The notes beneath the pieces were generated by a model. The model did not search any database, was not told the DNA's origin, and saw nothing but the letters and a program-made list of their open reading frames with translations. The position numbers and the translations under genes were made by a program. From positions 372,001 to 436,000 of the forward strand of contig WHUZ01000038.1 of NCBI GenBank assembly GCA_015179045.1: DNA of 64,000 bases, in the 5' to 3' direction. The DNA is from Kalaharituber pfeilii (Eukaryota; Ascomycota; Pezizomycetes; Pezizales; Pezizaceae). Shown in pieces: positions 30,028 through 41,598 of this stretch (positions within the stretch are counted from its first letter, which is position 1; each line of letters starts with the position of its first letter).

Positions 30028-31294
30028 ATGCCTTCACTCCCAGTAGGACAAGGCTCGGCAAGTCATCCAAAACGTGATCGCGACCTTCTAGTACCGGACG
30101 AGATCCTGGGGGACGCCGATTTGGACAACATATGGGATTGGTTTGCTTCCGCAGTTGAGACTAACGTGGATCGACAGCTTATTTTTGTGAAGCTTGTCAA
30201 TTCGGTGGGTACAGCCTTCAAGTTTCATTCATCGCACTCCCGTCCTTAATCACATTATCATGAGTAATCGCCAGGGCTGTTTTTTTTCTTTTCCAGCCTT
30301 AGTACTTGCAATGAGGCTCCATGGTCCGAGATTGTACGAAAATTCCTCATGTGTGGGACACCGTGCATAAGTCTGCCACTGAAATTTAGATGTGTTGTTA
30401 TACCTATCTTCCGGGCAGCAATGGGCCTGTCGAAGCATTTGTTGACTGATAAATGATCGATCTCCGTAACAGGTGCGAAAACCATATCTCGACCACTGCC
30501 GCCTCAATCATGCCGATTCAAACCGGAACCTATTTCCGTCGCGAACTGTTACCTCCTATACCCCAAGTGTGTGCACGATTATGGACCATGCACCTGGGGA
30601 GTCCCAGTCACCCGAGGATGGGGATTTGGAAGGCTTGACCTCTCAAAACAAGGAGCTGAAACTCCAACTTGAGGATGCTAGAGCTGACCTTGCAAAGAAA
30701 GACAATGAGATTCATGTGTTGGAGACGAAGTTTCAAACAATATCGGTAGCCCTTCAAGAACAGAGCGAAGGGGATGCACAACTTAGCAAGAGTTCGCCAA
30801 CGCGATCACCATCTGGGCCTCATGTGGCGATAATGTCAGCGGCATCACTGCACATTTTCATACAAATGGATGGCAGGGAAGTCTCCTCGTATGAACCCAG
30901 CGGCAGCGGCATCGTGTCTGTCCAACCCCACATCTGGGATCATGAAACATTCGAGATTGAGTATTATCCTGATGGTATCATTGCTTTTAAGTCTGTTTGT
31001 TTCCAGAATGTCTATCTGCGTGCTACCTGTAATCCATGGGACCTGCTCCCAGGGGTTGTAAAAAGTGGTGGGGGCGGGATTGTGAATTGTCAGTATATCA
31101 GTGAAGGCTCCGATGGCTGTAGCATTCAAGAAAAGTTTCGGATTCATCCTTTGGGCCATGGGCAGGTAGCAATTGAGCCAGTGGCATTCCCGGGCAGGTA
31201 TTTGAGCCTGGATGCCACGAACAAAACTGTAACTTTGCAGGGTACAAGGGGTGATGGTGAGACATTTTATCTCATATTTGTGACGTTTTTGTGA
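30028..31294 (+). CDS. Coiled-coil/beta-trefoil (fascin-like) protein, copy A (2 exons)
   Basis: Exons 30028-30204 and 30473-31294 with a 268-bp phase-0 intron (GTGGGT..AACAG), giving 332 aa. The N-terminal 100 residues are acidic and of no known family (DEILGDADLDNIWDWFASAV). Residues 120-180 form a coiled coil (LTSQNKELKLQLEDARADL..). The C-terminal 140 residues look like a single fascin/actin-crosslinking beta-trefoil: VSSYEPSGSGIVSVQP, IAFKSVCFQNVYLRA, GRYLSLDA. Such domains bind sugars or actin; the ligand here is unknown. No signal peptide is seen. Copy B (37982-39248) has the same exon borders and stays open, so both may be active. Confidence 0.78.
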
Positions 31295-31322
31295 TGCTTT
31301 TTGGTCAATGGGGGTTCAATGA

Positions 31323-31402
31323 TTGTTTTTTTTTTTTTTTTTTTTAATATCATTACTCGCGTGCCGCCCTAGGGGCTATGGCGAGGGTTTATTAAAGGAA
31401 TA
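31323..31402 (-). mobile_element. LINE tail-only insertion, 80 bp, 12-bp TSD
   Basis: TSD GGGGTTCAATGA at 31311-31322 and 31403-31414. Type 1 hairpin plus about 20 nt of UTR. The same insertion is present in copy B, so it predates the duplication. Confidence 0.88.
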
Positions 31403-32112
31403 GGGGTTCAATGAAGAATTGGGGTTCATATGACCATAGTTGACGAATTCATATTTCAAAGTCTTTGGTAGCAGAAGTACGCATATCTATTATCGTAGGG
31501 TGTGCAGCAAATGAGACGAGATGATGATTCTAAGGTTGGAGTACCATCGGGTTCTTGACGAGGCTCTGCATCGTGCATAATTTACTTGGGCAGTGCGCCG
31601 TTTAGATGGTCAAAACCCGTCTATTAGCTGGGCAGGTATTCAAGATTCAAGTAAGCTGCAATTCCGATACCATATTCCGGAATCGTAGTCCGTCCCAGGT
31701 CATAATTGAATACCTTTACTAATTATGATTGGCGCTGTTTTGATCTACACGGATCCGAAATCACCTATATACATATTATGTATGCACTGGGATAAATACC
31801 AAGGTAGTAAATATATCTATGGTTACGAGACTAGTTACGCGACTAAGTAGCGGCATATAGTTGTTATGTACTGCCTGAGCAATCAGGTCCCAGCGGCGTC
31901 AAGTACAAATTTTGTGCTCCATTGTGAAGCAGCATGGTGCTTGGGGTCGGCCTCGTAGACTACCTCTCAAGAAGCCTCACCTCCAGCCTCAAATCTCACA
32001 ACCACAAGTTGAATATAAGACTGTTATTTGCACATTGCTGCCAATCATCATACATCAACTCTCTTGAATTGCGGTTCATCCATCCGTATAAACACTCGAA
32101 TGTGCATGCTAT

Positions 32113-32456
32113 CGAAGGCCGCGGACAACAAAGACCTGAAGAAGGTAGTCGGGATCCGTTGGCTCCGAAAGAAAGACATACTAGTCGGAGAGGGCAAGAA
32201 GACCAGCTCCATTGTGGTATACTTGGAGGACTCTCAGAATATGGACAAGGTGCGACTCGGAGGAAGATGGCTCAAGGCGAGCCAGTACGAGACTGAGAGA
32301 GGAAGGAGATAAGTTAGACTGCTGGCCGTTCCCCCCGCAACACAATTAGAACCGCGGGTCCCATGTATTTAAATTTAGTTATTTTTTCCTTTAATAAACC
32401 CTCGCCATAGCCCATAGGGCGGCACGCGAGTACTGATATAAAAAAAAAAAAAAAAA
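32113..32456 (+). mobile_element. ORF1-only LINE derivative with type 1 tail
   Basis: Frame reads KKVVGIRWLRKKDILVGEG.., TSSIVVYLEDSQNMDKVRLG, GRWLKASQYETERGRR-stop. About 100 bp of UTR, hairpin 32401-32430 and poly(A) follow. Copy B lacks it; compared with B a short target stretch was lost, and there is no TSD. No ORF2 part. Confidence 0.85.
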
Positions 32457-32599
32457 CTCTCAAAAAAACTCTCAAAAAAACACACACACTCTCTCTCTTA
32501 AAAAAAAAAAAAAAAAAAAAAAAATCCTTCTGCTCCGCCCACTTCACCTCTCCTCAACCTCTCCGGCGTGTACAACATACTTCTCGGCGCCCCCTTGAT

Positions 32600-33010
32600 G
32601 CAATACCTTCAGGTGCCTTTCCACTCCTTCAACGGTATGGGCCTTTTTATCTCCTGTAATCTTAGTATGTTGTACCTATACTTCTGTCTGTTTTCAGTTA
32701 TTCCCTCCACAGGGAGGCTTTTCACATACTCCGCTACGACGGTGGGCCCAATTTCTGCTATTTGATTCATTGCGGACGTTGTGTGATAATATAAAACCAT
32801 TGCACGGCCAACTGAGGATTTGAGGGAGTACGAACTGAACTCGTAATCCTAGGTGGGGGCAATAATTTGATTCATGTAAGGCTCTCGCATCGGGGGGATC
32901 AGGTCTGTCATAGCCGGAGCTGTGCCTTCTATGGTTACCTTGGCAACCTCTCCTTCTGTCACAACTTTTGTTGGAAGTGGCGCTTCAAGTTGTGGGGTTG
33001 CATGTAGATA
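32600..33010 (-). pseudogene. Broken copy of the 138-aa frame at 40276-40692
   Basis: Same sequence as copy B, but an in-frame stop (TAG, from ccta at about 32850) splits it. Products read MVLYYHTTSAMNQIAEIG.. and RPIPLKEWKGT. Function unknown. Confidence 0.55.
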
Positions 33011-33219
33011 ACAGGCAGGTTGCATTTCTCACTCACGTTGCGGGCTCGAGCCGGAATCTATACATTGACCAACGCATGAACCCTCCTCACTCCACCCATT
33101 ACGGCATCTTCGGTATGTGTGGCCCGAAGCATTGCCTTGGGTCCCCGTGGATGCGGCTATATATATCACTGTATCGTGCAAACCAGACTAACCACTGTAC
33201 AACCCAAGTAGTTTTGAAT

Positions 33220-33592
33220 CTGGCGTAGCAGCATATAAGCGGCAACCCACCCAAGCAACCCAACAGATCTCCCAGTGGGTCCTCTTCGCCCTGTTTGCCC
33301 TTATTACCGCCTCCAACCACCCTTGCCACCTCTTCCTCTACACCTCGTACCTGTTCCAGATGTGTGCCATCATCTCCTCTTCCATTCCGTAGCACTGGCA
33401 TTCGAGCCAGCCGCCTTCCCTATCCTTAGCCCTCCATGACTCCAAACCCCTTCCCCCCAGCAGGCCTCACAGCGTGCTCGTAAGTCTTCCTAGCCTCGTG
33501 AAGGGTCTATAGCTCAAGTTCAGTCTATTTCTCTCTGTCCAGCTTTTTTTGCCCATCATCTTTATCCCTGCCTCAGTCACTATTATTTCCTC
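33220..33592 (-). pseudogene. LINE zinc-knuckle/RNase H remnant in copy A
   Basis: The complement gives CQCYGMEEEMMAHIWNR-like zinc-knuckle sequence and, further up, the DRQKKLDRE..LSYRPFTRL segment. The counterpart in copy B is 40890-41272. Eroded. Confidence 0.6.
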
Positions 33593-33650
33593 TTTTTTTT
33601 TTTTTTTTTATATCGATACTCGCTTGCCGCCTGTAAGGCCATGGCGAGGT
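33593..33650 (-). mobile_element. LINE tail, type 1, with compensated inner stem
   Basis: T run then tatatcgatactcgcttgccgcctgtaaggccatggcgag; inner stem GCCU/AGGC. It marks the right end of duplication copy A. Confidence 0.8.
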
Positions 33651-33885
33651 ATTATGTTTTCGCGCCTCAGCGACAACCACTTCGACAGGGCGAGCGCTCG
33701 GAAGCCACTCCGCAACCACAGCGTCCCCCCAGCGAAACCTACATAGATCGAAAGCTCTCAGTGCGCTGAGTCTTTAGATCTAATTTTTATTCCAAAAAAC
33801 CCAACTCCTCAAAGTTTCCCCTTGGGGGTTAAGTTTTGAGGAAATTTTCAGCTCCTTACATACTCCGTTGCCAGCACACCACCAT

Positions 33886-35050
33886 CCCTGACTTCTTGGC
33901 ATTCCCACATTGGATCCGACCAATAGATTCATGGCATTGGGCAGCCCAGCACCAAAAAACATGCCCGTAGGTGCCAAAACAACTCTGGCCAAGAGTACCC
34001 GTCTCGAGGCCCCACTGTAGAAGTCTATCGCAGATCGGCTCGGCGGAGTCAATATGTCCGTTATGCTTGATGCCGTGGGGGATGTCATCGAACACATACA
34101 TGCTTGCATAAAAGGCCAGAAGACAAGACCAAACTTTAAACCAACAGACAGGTTCCTGGGTGAAATCAGGAGTGTGCATCGCGTCATTGCTGCTCTTGCA
34201 CTAGCGGTGAAGACGGAATCATGCACAGAAATACACAATATGCACCTGAGGAAACCCTCAAAGGAAGGGGAATCACAAACTGACCCGGAGAAACCACCAA
34301 AGCTGTCATATGCAGCAGTTGTCTCCCAGAACATCCCGCCAAGCACACCCCCGGAAGGGGACAATTCTGACCGACCTCCGGTGCCACCACCCAAAAGCCG
34401 AACAAAGTCCACTGCTTTCCAGTCCAAAAAAGTGAAAGGGGGACAGAGTACCAGTCCCCCCAAGCAGAAAATGTCCAAGAAACCATCTCCAGCATCATCT
34501 CCGAAGCCAATCCCAAAGGAAAGGACACTCCCGCAATCCAGTCGTGCGATCGTAGTACATGGAATTGCGGTGACAAAGAAACTCGGGAAAGTAAGAGATT
34601 GGATGGAGAATGCGAACCCATGGATGGGAAAGATTGTTGCGGCAAGATGGTTGGTGAAGAAAGAGAGGAGGGAGGGAAAGAAGGCTAGCTCGGTTGTCAT
34701 CTACCTGGAGGGGGAGGTAATCGGATAGCCAAACACCAGCGAAGGTAAGGTTGTCAGGCAAGTGGTACGATTCGTGCCTGTATGACTGGGACAGAAATTC
34801 GAAGGTGGACAGAAAGGGGAAGAGGAGGGACGTGGAGGAAATGGACTTGACGGCGTAATCTTTCATTTTTGGAGGAGCGGGTTGTCTCAGGGGTTTTATT
34901 TCCTCTATTCCCTTATGAATGTCGGTGTATATAGTGAGTTGTTTGTTTTTAGGTGCCTGTCTCCGGGCCATAAGGACTTCGGTCCAGGGACCCTGCCATG
35001 GCGAACAGCTGCAAGCGGGGTTACGTGAAATTAAAAAAAAAAAAAAAAAA
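33886..35050 (+). mobile_element. Longest ORF1-only LINE derivative, type 2 tail
   Basis: ORF1 can be followed from about 33886 (LGIPTLDPTNRFMALGSPAP) through one stop (TAG near 34018) into the open frame 34054-34728. That frame has ADRLGGV..VGDVIEHIHACIKG, SYAAVVSQNIPPSTPPE, a Pro/Lys-rich linker and the conserved C-terminal domain AIVVHGIAVTKKLGKVRDWM.., AARWLVKKERREGKKASSVV. A frameshift near 34716 leads to AKVRLSGKWYDSCLYDWDR and a stop near 34858. Some 130 bp of UTR, the type 2 hairpin (34991-35020) and poly(A) to 35050 follow directly. No endonuclease, RT or RNase H is present. Confidence 0.82.
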
Positions 35051-35052
35051 AT

Positions 35053-35860
35053 ATGGTGCTTCATCACCTCCGATGCAGAGTTCCCGACAAGCATGGCTTC
35101 AACGTCGTAGTAATATACACCGTAAGCATGTCGCTCCTCGTCATTCGCAGGCACAGGTAACCGGCACACCGGCAGCAACTGCAGCTGCCCCTTGTCGAAC
35201 ATGGTGTGTAATGCGGGGTTGATCAAGATGCCATTGGGCAATAGTCGTTCGCACATATCTACTGCATCGGGCCAAACGGAGGACCCGTCACCACCTTGCT
35301 GAGCCCCCGATGCAATATTGAAGATGATATCGCGCACTGACTCACTCAGGAAAAAGGCCAGAAACTGCCATGCGTAACCTTCTATACGGCGGGGTCCGTA
35401 AAGAAGTGAGTACGGAATGATATGAGCACTGTCTAGCGGCGAGGTTGTAGCACTCAGTGCGCAGACTCCCTGACGGGCGACGAGAAGAGCAGGGAGCCCT
35501 GATGGCGTATGGTCAATTCGGGGGCAGCACCTCCCGCGGCAGCAAGCAGTGGTGGCGGCAAGGGTGAAGAAATTGAGAAGGCGTTGTAGAGCGGCGCTAG
35601 CCATGGCAATGTCGGAGATTGTTCATCGTGCGCATCAGCTGGGTGCTCGTCTGCTACAGATTGCCCATCCTCGTTGGTGTCGGCAAAAGCACCGGCGGGG
35701 ATCTCCTCCTCCACAGTCCTTTTCGTGCTGCCAGCACTCGTTCCGCTGCTGGCACTTTGCGGGCGGCTATCAGAGTCTGTCACTCCATGGAATCCCCTAC
35801 CCCCCAGCTGCGAAACGACTCTAGCCCGAGCAGCGCTACAACAGAAAGTGAAGAGAGCTC
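35053..35860 (-). pseudogene. Broken copy 2 of the HNH-nuclease gene (N-terminal half with HNH core)
   Basis: Near-identical to residues about 75-345 of the intact protein, including AHIIPYSLLYGPRRIEG and NGILINPALHTMFDKG. One G is missing from the run at about 35520 (five versus six in the intact gene), shifting the frame. The 3' half is cut off at KHH by the poly(A) of the ORF1-only element, creating a chimeric open frame. Confidence 0.9.
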
Positions 35861-35865
35861 CTGCT

Positions 35866-36216
35866 AAAAGGATATTAAAAGGAAAACTAGAGACCACAAT
35901 TTAGGAAAAAATTATCAGGGAAAAAAAAAGTAAACCTGCCCTCCTGAAACCCAGAATAGGTCTCGCTTGCTTAGCAAACTTGCTTAAATAATAACAAATA
36001 AGAGAGACCCGAAGCGTAAACAAAAGTTGAGTTTCGGCCGCGAATCAAAAGCTTTTCTCGAGACGGGGTCTTTTTGTGGGAACCTAACCTGAACATTTAC
36101 TAATCAGGTAATTGGGGATAAGGTTCAGGAAGCAGGACCGACATAATGGGTTAGTTTAGTACAGACCAGAGGATATAAAGACCTTGGTGTAGAGGAGAGG
36201 GAGGGGATCTCTTCTA
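35866..36216. repeat. Repeat R2 (partner 22400-22978)
   Basis: ttaaaaggaaaactagag .. ggaagcaggaccgacataatggg .. accttggtgtagagga. It contains the empty site of the 22682 insertion. Confidence 0.78.
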
Positions 36217-37163
36217 TCATCATCAATACGAATAAGAAAAACAGCTCTCATAAAATAACTGCTGTCACACTTTGGACTTTGGCTGGGCTATGTTTGGCTG
36301 ACCTTTTAATGAAATAAAAAGGTTAAGCTTTAGCTTGCTACAGTAACCTGCTTCCAGCGATGGCCATGTCTACAGTTCCGATCAATTTATTTATTACGCT
36401 CTGAGATTTCTACAGCTAAGAATAGCCAATTGTATTTGTAATTTATTTTAGAAAGCAAGATTCTAGGAGAATTACTATATGAGCTCCCAGTATCTCTTTC
36501 GTTGAGTAAAATTTCAGAATGTTACCTCTACATACAGCGGTATCCAGAATTCCTTGCTGTCCTAGGGATTCGCTCTGGATCCTAGGCATTACAGTACTGT
36601 GGAGAAAAAAGAGCATAGTTTTTGATCTTCCGGCGATTGGCTATATAGAAACTAGTCAAACAATCATCGGCGCGAATTATTCCTAGATAGGAAGTAATTT
36701 GTCTGACAACGGGCCGATGATTTTGCCCAATGGAAATGTCGATTTTTATGCCCGTTTTTCTCCATAGTCTTCTAAAGTTGACAAAGACTACATTGATGCC
36801 AAGCATTAGAATTCAAATGGTGATCTTACCGGACTGGGCTTCTACAAGCGCAAAGCAGCTGTTACTCAATACCAAGATCGGCTATAGCAAAACCAATTAT
36901 CCGCAAAATCATATTGAATGATCCGCATGGATCCAATTGACAGTTTTAGCACCCTTGTTGGGTAATTAATCTTTGGGTGCCTTATGCCTTATTATTCAAC
37001 CAAGTGAGAGATATTGTCACGTCAACCGAATAGGTTTTTTACTTTGTATTTGTAGAGGCAGACATGGTAGGCATAGTGATAAAGTTCCTCTGGACTACCG
37101 GTAGGGCCTTGGCTCTCTCCTCTATGCCCTTCACGAAAAAAATGCCTGGAAATTTCATGACAC

Positions 37164-37668
37164 TGTGGTAGGCGGCGCGCGCCTACTTGCTAGTTGCTAC
37201 TTATTTACTAACCGCGCTGGCGCTGGGCTCAGATAACGCCGTAGGTCACGTGGAAGTTCAAGAGCAATAGTGAAGTAGCACGGGCACGTGAGGATGAGGG
37301 TAAGCCGGGTTGATTAGAAATGACCGAACGGTCTGCGGTATAAAGAGGTTCTGTTCCTTTTGCACATGTATCATACACAGATATACAATACACACATCAT
37401 CCATTTGTACATACGCACGATTACTCTGTCTTCTACAGTCATGTAGATATCGCCGCGCCGTTATACTACTTCCTTTTCCTACTTACCACATTCCCGCACT
37501 CTTTTATTGTACTTACACATTCTACTCGCTACTGCCATTGCCGAATATACACATATCGAGACTTTCTACTACTCAAGATAGCGATTCGCCTCCTTCGGAC
37601 AGTGACTCGAGGACCACCTAGTAGAGGAACCGCGCATAGTTGACTGAGCAGCCTCGCGCCCGCTCATA
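37164..37668 (+). repeat. Solo LTR-like insertion in copy B
   Basis: Begins TGTGGTAGGCGG, ends CGCTCATA, and is absent at the same place in copy A (29720). ACAC is duplicated on both sides. Contains a TATAAAG box near 37338. The TG..TA termini match the copia LTRs of this window. No coding sequence. Confidence 0.65.
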
Positions 37669-37981
37669 ACACCTGGAAATCCCATTAGTGCATGCGCGTT
37701 CCACTTTTGTATACTGGCCGAACTAGTACGAAACTTTGAACAGCGCCAAAGGATACGAAATATGGACATAAAATTGAAAGAAGTGTTGCACTTATGAATC
37801 CTTGGTTTAAAGCTCTGAGTGCAGGTGACGAATACCCTGCGCTCGACCGGCGGTGAAGTTCTTGGCGCCGGACCCTGGCATTTCCCCGCTTTCTCCGTAG
37901 ACATGGGCGCATCGTGTTGGCTTACGGTGTTCCAAGTTCTGATACCAACTTCCTCACAGTCTTGCATATACGGCAAACAAC

Positions 37982-39248
37982 ATGCCTTCACTCCCAGTAG
38001 GACAAGGTTCGGCAAGTCAGCCAAAACGTGATCGCGACCTTCTGGTACCGGACGAGATCCTGGGGGACGCCGATTTGGACAACATATGGGATTGGTTTGC
38101 TTCCGCAGTTGAGACTAACGTGGATCGACAGCTTATTTTTGTGAAGCTTGTCAATTCGGTGGGTACAGCCTTCAAGTTTCATTCATCGCACTCCCGTCCT
38201 TAATCACATTATCATGAGTAATCGCCAGGGCTGTTTCTTTTCTTTTCCAGCCTTAGTACTTGCAATGAGGCTCCATGGTCCGAGATTGTACGAAAATTCC
38301 TTACGCGTGGGATACCGTGCATAAGTCTGCCAGTGAAATTTAGATGTGTTGTTATACCTATCTGCCCGGCAGCAACGGACCTGTTGAAGCGTTTGTTGAC
38401 TGATAAATGATCGATCTCCGTAACAGGTGCGAAAACCATATCTCGACCACTGCCGCCTCAATCTTGCCGATTCAAACCGGAACCTATTTCCGTCGCGAAC
38501 TGTTACCTCCTATACCCCAAGTGTGTGCACGATTATGGACCATGCACCTGGGGAGTCCCAATCACACGAGGATGGGGATTTGGAAGGCTTGACCTCTCAA
38601 AACAAGGAGCTGAAACTCCAACTTGAGGATGCTAGAGCCGACCTTGCAAAGAAAGACAATGAGATTCATGTGTTGGAGACGAAGTTTCAAACAATATCGG
38701 TAGCCCTTCAAGAACAGAGCGAACGGGATGCACAACTTAGCAAGAGTTCGCTAACTCGATCACCATCTGGGCCTCATGTGGCGATAATGTCAGCGGCATC
38801 ACTGCACAAATACATACAAATGGATGGCAGGGAAGTCTCCTCGTATGAACCCAGCGGCAGCGGCATCGTGTCTGTCCAACCCCACATCTGGACACATGAA
38901 ACATTTGAGATTGAGTATTATCCTGATGGTATCATTGCTTTTAAGTCTGTTTGTTTCCAGAATGTCTATCTGCGTGCCACCTGTAATCCATGGGAGCTGC
39001 TCCCAGGGTTTGTAAAAAGCGGTGGGGGCGGGATTGTGAATTGTCAGTATATCAGTGAAGGCTCCGATGGCTGTAGCATTCAAGAAAAGTTTCGGATTCA
39101 TCCCTTGGGCCATGGGCAGGTAGCAATTGAGCCAGTGGCATTCCCGGGCAGGTATTTGAGCCTAGACGCTACGAAGAAAACTGTAACTTTGCAGGCTGCA
39201 AGAGGTGATGGTGAGAGATTTTATCTCATATTTGTGACGTTTTTGTGA
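37982..39248 (+). CDS. Coiled-coil/beta-trefoil (fascin-like) protein, copy B (2 exons)
   Basis: Exons 37982-38158 and 38427-39248, same 268-bp phase-0 intron as copy A, 332 aa. Differences from copy A are scattered substitutions (e.g. HPKRD/QPKRD, WDHE/WTHE, NKTV/KKTV) with no frameshift. The trefoil hallmarks IAFKSVCFQNVYLRA and GRYLSLDA are unchanged. Role as for copy A: a probable ligand- or actin-binding module behind a coiled coil. The intact frame in both copies suggests some selection or a recent duplication. Confidence 0.78.
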
Positions 39249-39278
39249 TGCTTTTTGGTCAATGGGGGTCCAATGATT

Positions 39279-39312
<34 letters not shown>

Positions 39313-39365
39313 TCATTACTCGCGTGCCGCCCTAGGGGCTATGGCGAGGGTCTATTAAAGGAATG
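39279..39365 (-). mobile_element. LINE tail-only insertion, copy B
   Basis: Same insertion site as 31323-31402 but with a longer T run. Type 1 hairpin ctcgccatagcccctagggcgg..gcgag on the minus strand. Confidence 0.85.
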
Positions 39366-40275
39366 GGGGTTCATATGACATAGTTGACGAATCCATATTT
39401 CAAAGTCTTTGGTAGCAGAAGTACGCATATCTGTTATAGTAGGGCACACACCAAATGAGACGAAATGATGATACTAAGGTTGGAGTACCATCGGGTTCTT
39501 GATGAAGCTCTGCATCGTGGGAAATTTACTTTGGCAGTGTGTCGTTTAGATGGTCAAAAACCGTCTATTAGCTCGGCGGGTATCAAGGTTCAAGTAAGCT
39601 GCAATTCCGATACCATATTCCGGAATCGTAGTCCGTCCCAGGTCATAATCGAATACCTTTAGTAATTATGATTGGCGCTGTTTTGATCTACACGGATCCG
39701 AAATCACCTATATACATATTATGTATGCACTGGGATACATACCAAGGTAGTAAATATATCTCTGGTTACGAGACTAGTTACGCGACTAAGTAGCGACATA
39801 TAGTGTTATGTACTGCCTGAGCAATCAGGTCCAGCGGCGTCAAGTACAAATTTTGTGCTCCAACGGTGCTTGGGTCGGCCTCGTGGACTACCTCTCAAGA
39901 AGCCTCACCTCCAGCCTCAAATCCCACAACCACAAGTTGAATATAAGACTGTTATTTGCACATTGCTGCCAATCATCATACATCAACTCTCTTGAATTGC
40001 GGTTCATCCATTCATATAAACACTCGAATGTGCATGCTATCTAACAGCTTCTCCACTCACTCTTCCTATATGCGCGATTTCGGAATGCGTTGTTCATGCC
40101 ATTATTGCACTATTCGGAGTATCACCCGATATCTACCTCCCTTCAACCCAGCTTTACATTTCTCTCCACTCTCAAAAAAAAAAAAAAAAAAACCTTCTGC
40201 TCCGCCCAATTCACCTCTCCTCAACCTCTCCGACGTGTACAACATACTTCTCGGCGCCCCCTTGATGCAATACCT

Positions 40276-40692
40276 TCAGGTGCCTTTCCACTCCTTCAAC
40301 GGTATGGGCCTTTTTATCTCCTGTAATCTTAGTATGTTGTACCTATACTTCTGTCTGTTTTCAGTTATTCCCTCCACAGGGAGGCTTTTCACATACTCCG
40401 CTACGACGGCGGGCCCAATTTCTGCTATTTGATTGATTGCGGACGTTGGGTGATAATATAAAACCATTGCACGGCCAACTGAGGATTTGAGGGCGTACGA
40501 ACTGAACTCGTAATCCTTGGTGGGGGCAATAATTTGATTCATGTAAGGCTCTCGCATCGGGGGGATCAGGTCTGTCATAGCTGGAGCTGTGCCTTCTATG
40601 GTTACCTTGGCAACCTCTCCTTCTGTTGCAACTTTTGTTGGAAGTGGCGCTTCAAGTTGTGGGGTTGCATGTAGATAACAGGCAGGTTGCAA
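40276..40692 (-). CDS. Unrecognised 138-aa frame
   Basis: MQPACYLHATPQLEAPLP..AMVLYYHPTSAINQIAEIG..RPIPLKEWKGT. Open in copy B, stopped in copy A (32600-33010). No signal peptide or known motif. It may be part of a longer broken gene or of a mobile element; the neighbouring sequence in the same orientation is a LINE remnant. Low support. Confidence 0.35.
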   Translation of the reverse strand: MQPACYLHATPQLEAPLPTKVATEGEVAKVTIEGTAPAMTDLIPPMREPYMNQIIAPTKDYEFSSYALKSSVGRAMVLYYHPTSAINQIAEIGPAVVAEYVKSLPVEGITENRQKYRYNILRLQEIKRPIPLKEWKGT

Positions 40693-41278
40693 ATCTCACT
40701 CACGTTGCGGGCTCGAGCCGGAATCTATACATTGACCAACGCATGAACCCTCCGACCGCCACCCATTACGGCATCTTCGGTATGTGTGGCCCGAAGCATT
40801 GCTTTGGGTCCCCGTGGATGCCGCTATATATATCACTGTATCGTGCAAACCAGACTAACCACTGTACAACCCAAGTAGTTTTGAATCTGGCGTAGCAGCA
40901 TATAAGCGGCAACGCACCCAAGCAACCCAGTAGATCTCCCAGTGGGTCCTCTTTGCCCTGTTTGCCCTTATTACTGCCTCCAACCACCCTTGCCACCTCT
41001 TCCTCTACACCTCGTACCTGTTCCACATGTGTGCCATTATCTCCTCTTCCATTCCCGTAACACTGGCATTCGAGCCAGCCGCCTTCCCTATCCTTAGCCC
41101 TCTATGACTGCAAACCCCTTCCCCCCCAGCAGGCCTCACAGCGTGCTCGTAAGTCTTCCTAGCATCGTGAAGGGTCTATAGCTCAAGTTCAGTCTATTTC
41201 TCTCCTCTGTCCAGCGTTTTTTGCCCATCATCTTTATCCCCGCCTCAGTCACTATTATTTCCTCCTGGTATTGGATGA

Positions 41279-41598
41279 TGTTGAAAGATACGAGCTGAGG
41301 TGTGCATACAATGCACGAGTTCAGCTGATACAAGACAAGCTGATGCTGTCACTATGTTCAGCTGTTGTTACCACTGCATATGTCGTCATCTTCAGCTCTC
41401 ATCAGATTGCAGCAACACAGCCTCATGTCTTGGCTCAGCTACTTTGGCAAACTCATGCTCGTGACAACGTCATAAGTCTGATAACTATGTCATATATTTT
41501 AATGACTCCTGTATATAAATCATTGTTTTTCTCTCTCATGTTCAGTATCAATTAAGCCATAAGACTGCACAGGTCTATTACCATCTCGTTTTACAACA
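41279..41598 (+). repeat. 5' LTR of the 2.5-kb non-autonomous element
   Basis: 320 bp, TGTTGAAAGATACG..TTTTACAACA; TATATAAAT box near 41512. Matches 43483-43802. Confidence 0.93.

Larger units (their letters stand above)
27697..33592. repeat. Segmental duplication, copy A
   Basis: Collinear with copy B (36405-41263) over several kb: gattctaggagaattac, tcatcggcgcgaattatt, the spliced beta-trefoil gene, the same LINE tail (31323 vs 39279) and the LINE remnant at the right end. Copy A has an extra 1.27-kb block (about 27943-29223), which itself holds a LINE. Divergence is a few percent in most of the shared parts. Confidence 0.9.
36405..41263. repeat. Segmental duplication, copy B
   Basis: Partner of 27697-33592. 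Unique to B: a 505-bp LTR-like insertion (37164-37668). Lacking in B: the 27943-29223 block and the ORF1-only insertion at 32113. Confidence 0.9.

Noticed and set aside
33780..34700. 306-codon minus-strand open frame
   Set aside because: It is the antisense of the ORF1-only element on the plus strand, which matches three other copies of the same ORF1 domain; the minus frame has no support.
34495..35604. 369-codon frame starting in the HNH domain
   Set aside because: A chimera: HNH sequence reads through the poly(A) of an inserted LINE derivative (poly-Phe) into antisense ORF1 DNA. Annotated as a pseudogene instead.
39465..39662. 65-codon frame in duplication copy B
   Set aside because: Open in B but broken in A, no motif, no splice partners; too weak to call.
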